From assembly GCA_041844915.1 (NCBI GenBank), contig JBGZBY010000106.1, positions 1-42,356 of the forward strand: a stretch of 42,356 nt of DNA. Reading direction: 5' to 3'. A program made the position numbers and the translations under genes. Every line of letters starts with the position of its first letter. Position 1 is the first letter of the stretch. The notes below the pieces were generated by a model. It searched no databases. It saw only the letters and a program-made list of their open reading frames with translations, and was not told the origin of the DNA. Shown piece after piece: positions 42,341 through 42,356 of the stretch. Source of the stretch: W11650 sp041844915. GTDB taxonomy: Bacteria; Bacillota; Clostridia; Lachnospirales; Vallitaleaceae.

Positions 42341-42356
42341 TCGAACGCAAATCCCT
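42341..42356 (-). repeat. Start of a further R2 copy, cut by the window end
   Basis: TCGAACGCAAATCCCT is identical to 42220-42235, 121 bases earlier, so R2 is tandemly repeated and continues past the window. Confidence 0.8.

Overview
The window looks like a chromosomal segment of a motile, probably spore-forming, low-to-mid GC Firmicute of the class Clostridia, most likely Lachnospiraceae or a near relative. The gene order cysE-cysS-mrnC-rlmB-sigH is a conserved Firmicutes arrangement. Ribosome binding sites are strong AGGAGG types, promoters are sigma-A-like, and two promoters resemble sigma-D (flagellar) sites. The placement is inferred from gene order and protein families, with no database search.

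Layout. Positions 1-8083 (+) hold an ABC exporter pair (MacB-type ATPase and a very large FtsX-type permease with a coiled-coil ectodomain), a lipoprotein whose natural start codon seems to be lost, a nitroreductase-fold protein, a zinc-dependent phospholipase C-like protein and an alpha/beta hydrolase. A membrane-anchored thermonuclease lies on the minus strand (8097-8735). Divergent from it are fumarase C and a malic enzyme, which together turn fumarate into pyruvate. A minus-strand pair follows: an HtrA-type protease and a chemoreceptor. Positions 16767-18838 hold a DUF1905 protein, a 51-residue small protein and a zinc-ribbon/TPR membrane protein.

The housekeeping run cysE-cysS-mrnC-[flippase]-rlmB-sigH occupies 19098-24980. 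Surface-polysaccharide genes follow: a formyltransferase-like protein, an O-antigen ligase/polymerase, an initiating sugar transferase and an NAD-dependent epimerase. From 30439 to 39716 there is a flagellin-glycosylation locus: Maf glycosyltransferase, an unknown 193-residue protein overlapping it, then legB, legC, ptmE, a NeuD-type acetyltransferase, legI and legG for legionaminic acid. The CMP-legionaminate synthetase (legF) is not in the window. A ROK-family regulator that has lost its kinase and zinc residues comes next, then a decayed gene fragment, a tRNA-Gly/tRNA-Gln operon with its terminator, and a repeat-rich tail.

The main unexplained structure is in the intergenic DNA. Four spacers carry degenerate direct duplications with offsets of about 99-117 bp, at or just after stop codons. 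One of them repeats the last 39 codons of the ABC ATPase in frame beyond the stop. Two dispersed repeat families (R1 of about 61 bp, R2 of about 65 bp) occur near 29.1-29.3 kb and again, inverted, at 41.9-42.36 kb, so that they bracket the glycosylation locus. A 46-bp triple repeat and a pair of small palindromes add to this. I see no CRISPR array, transposase, rRNA or phage genes.
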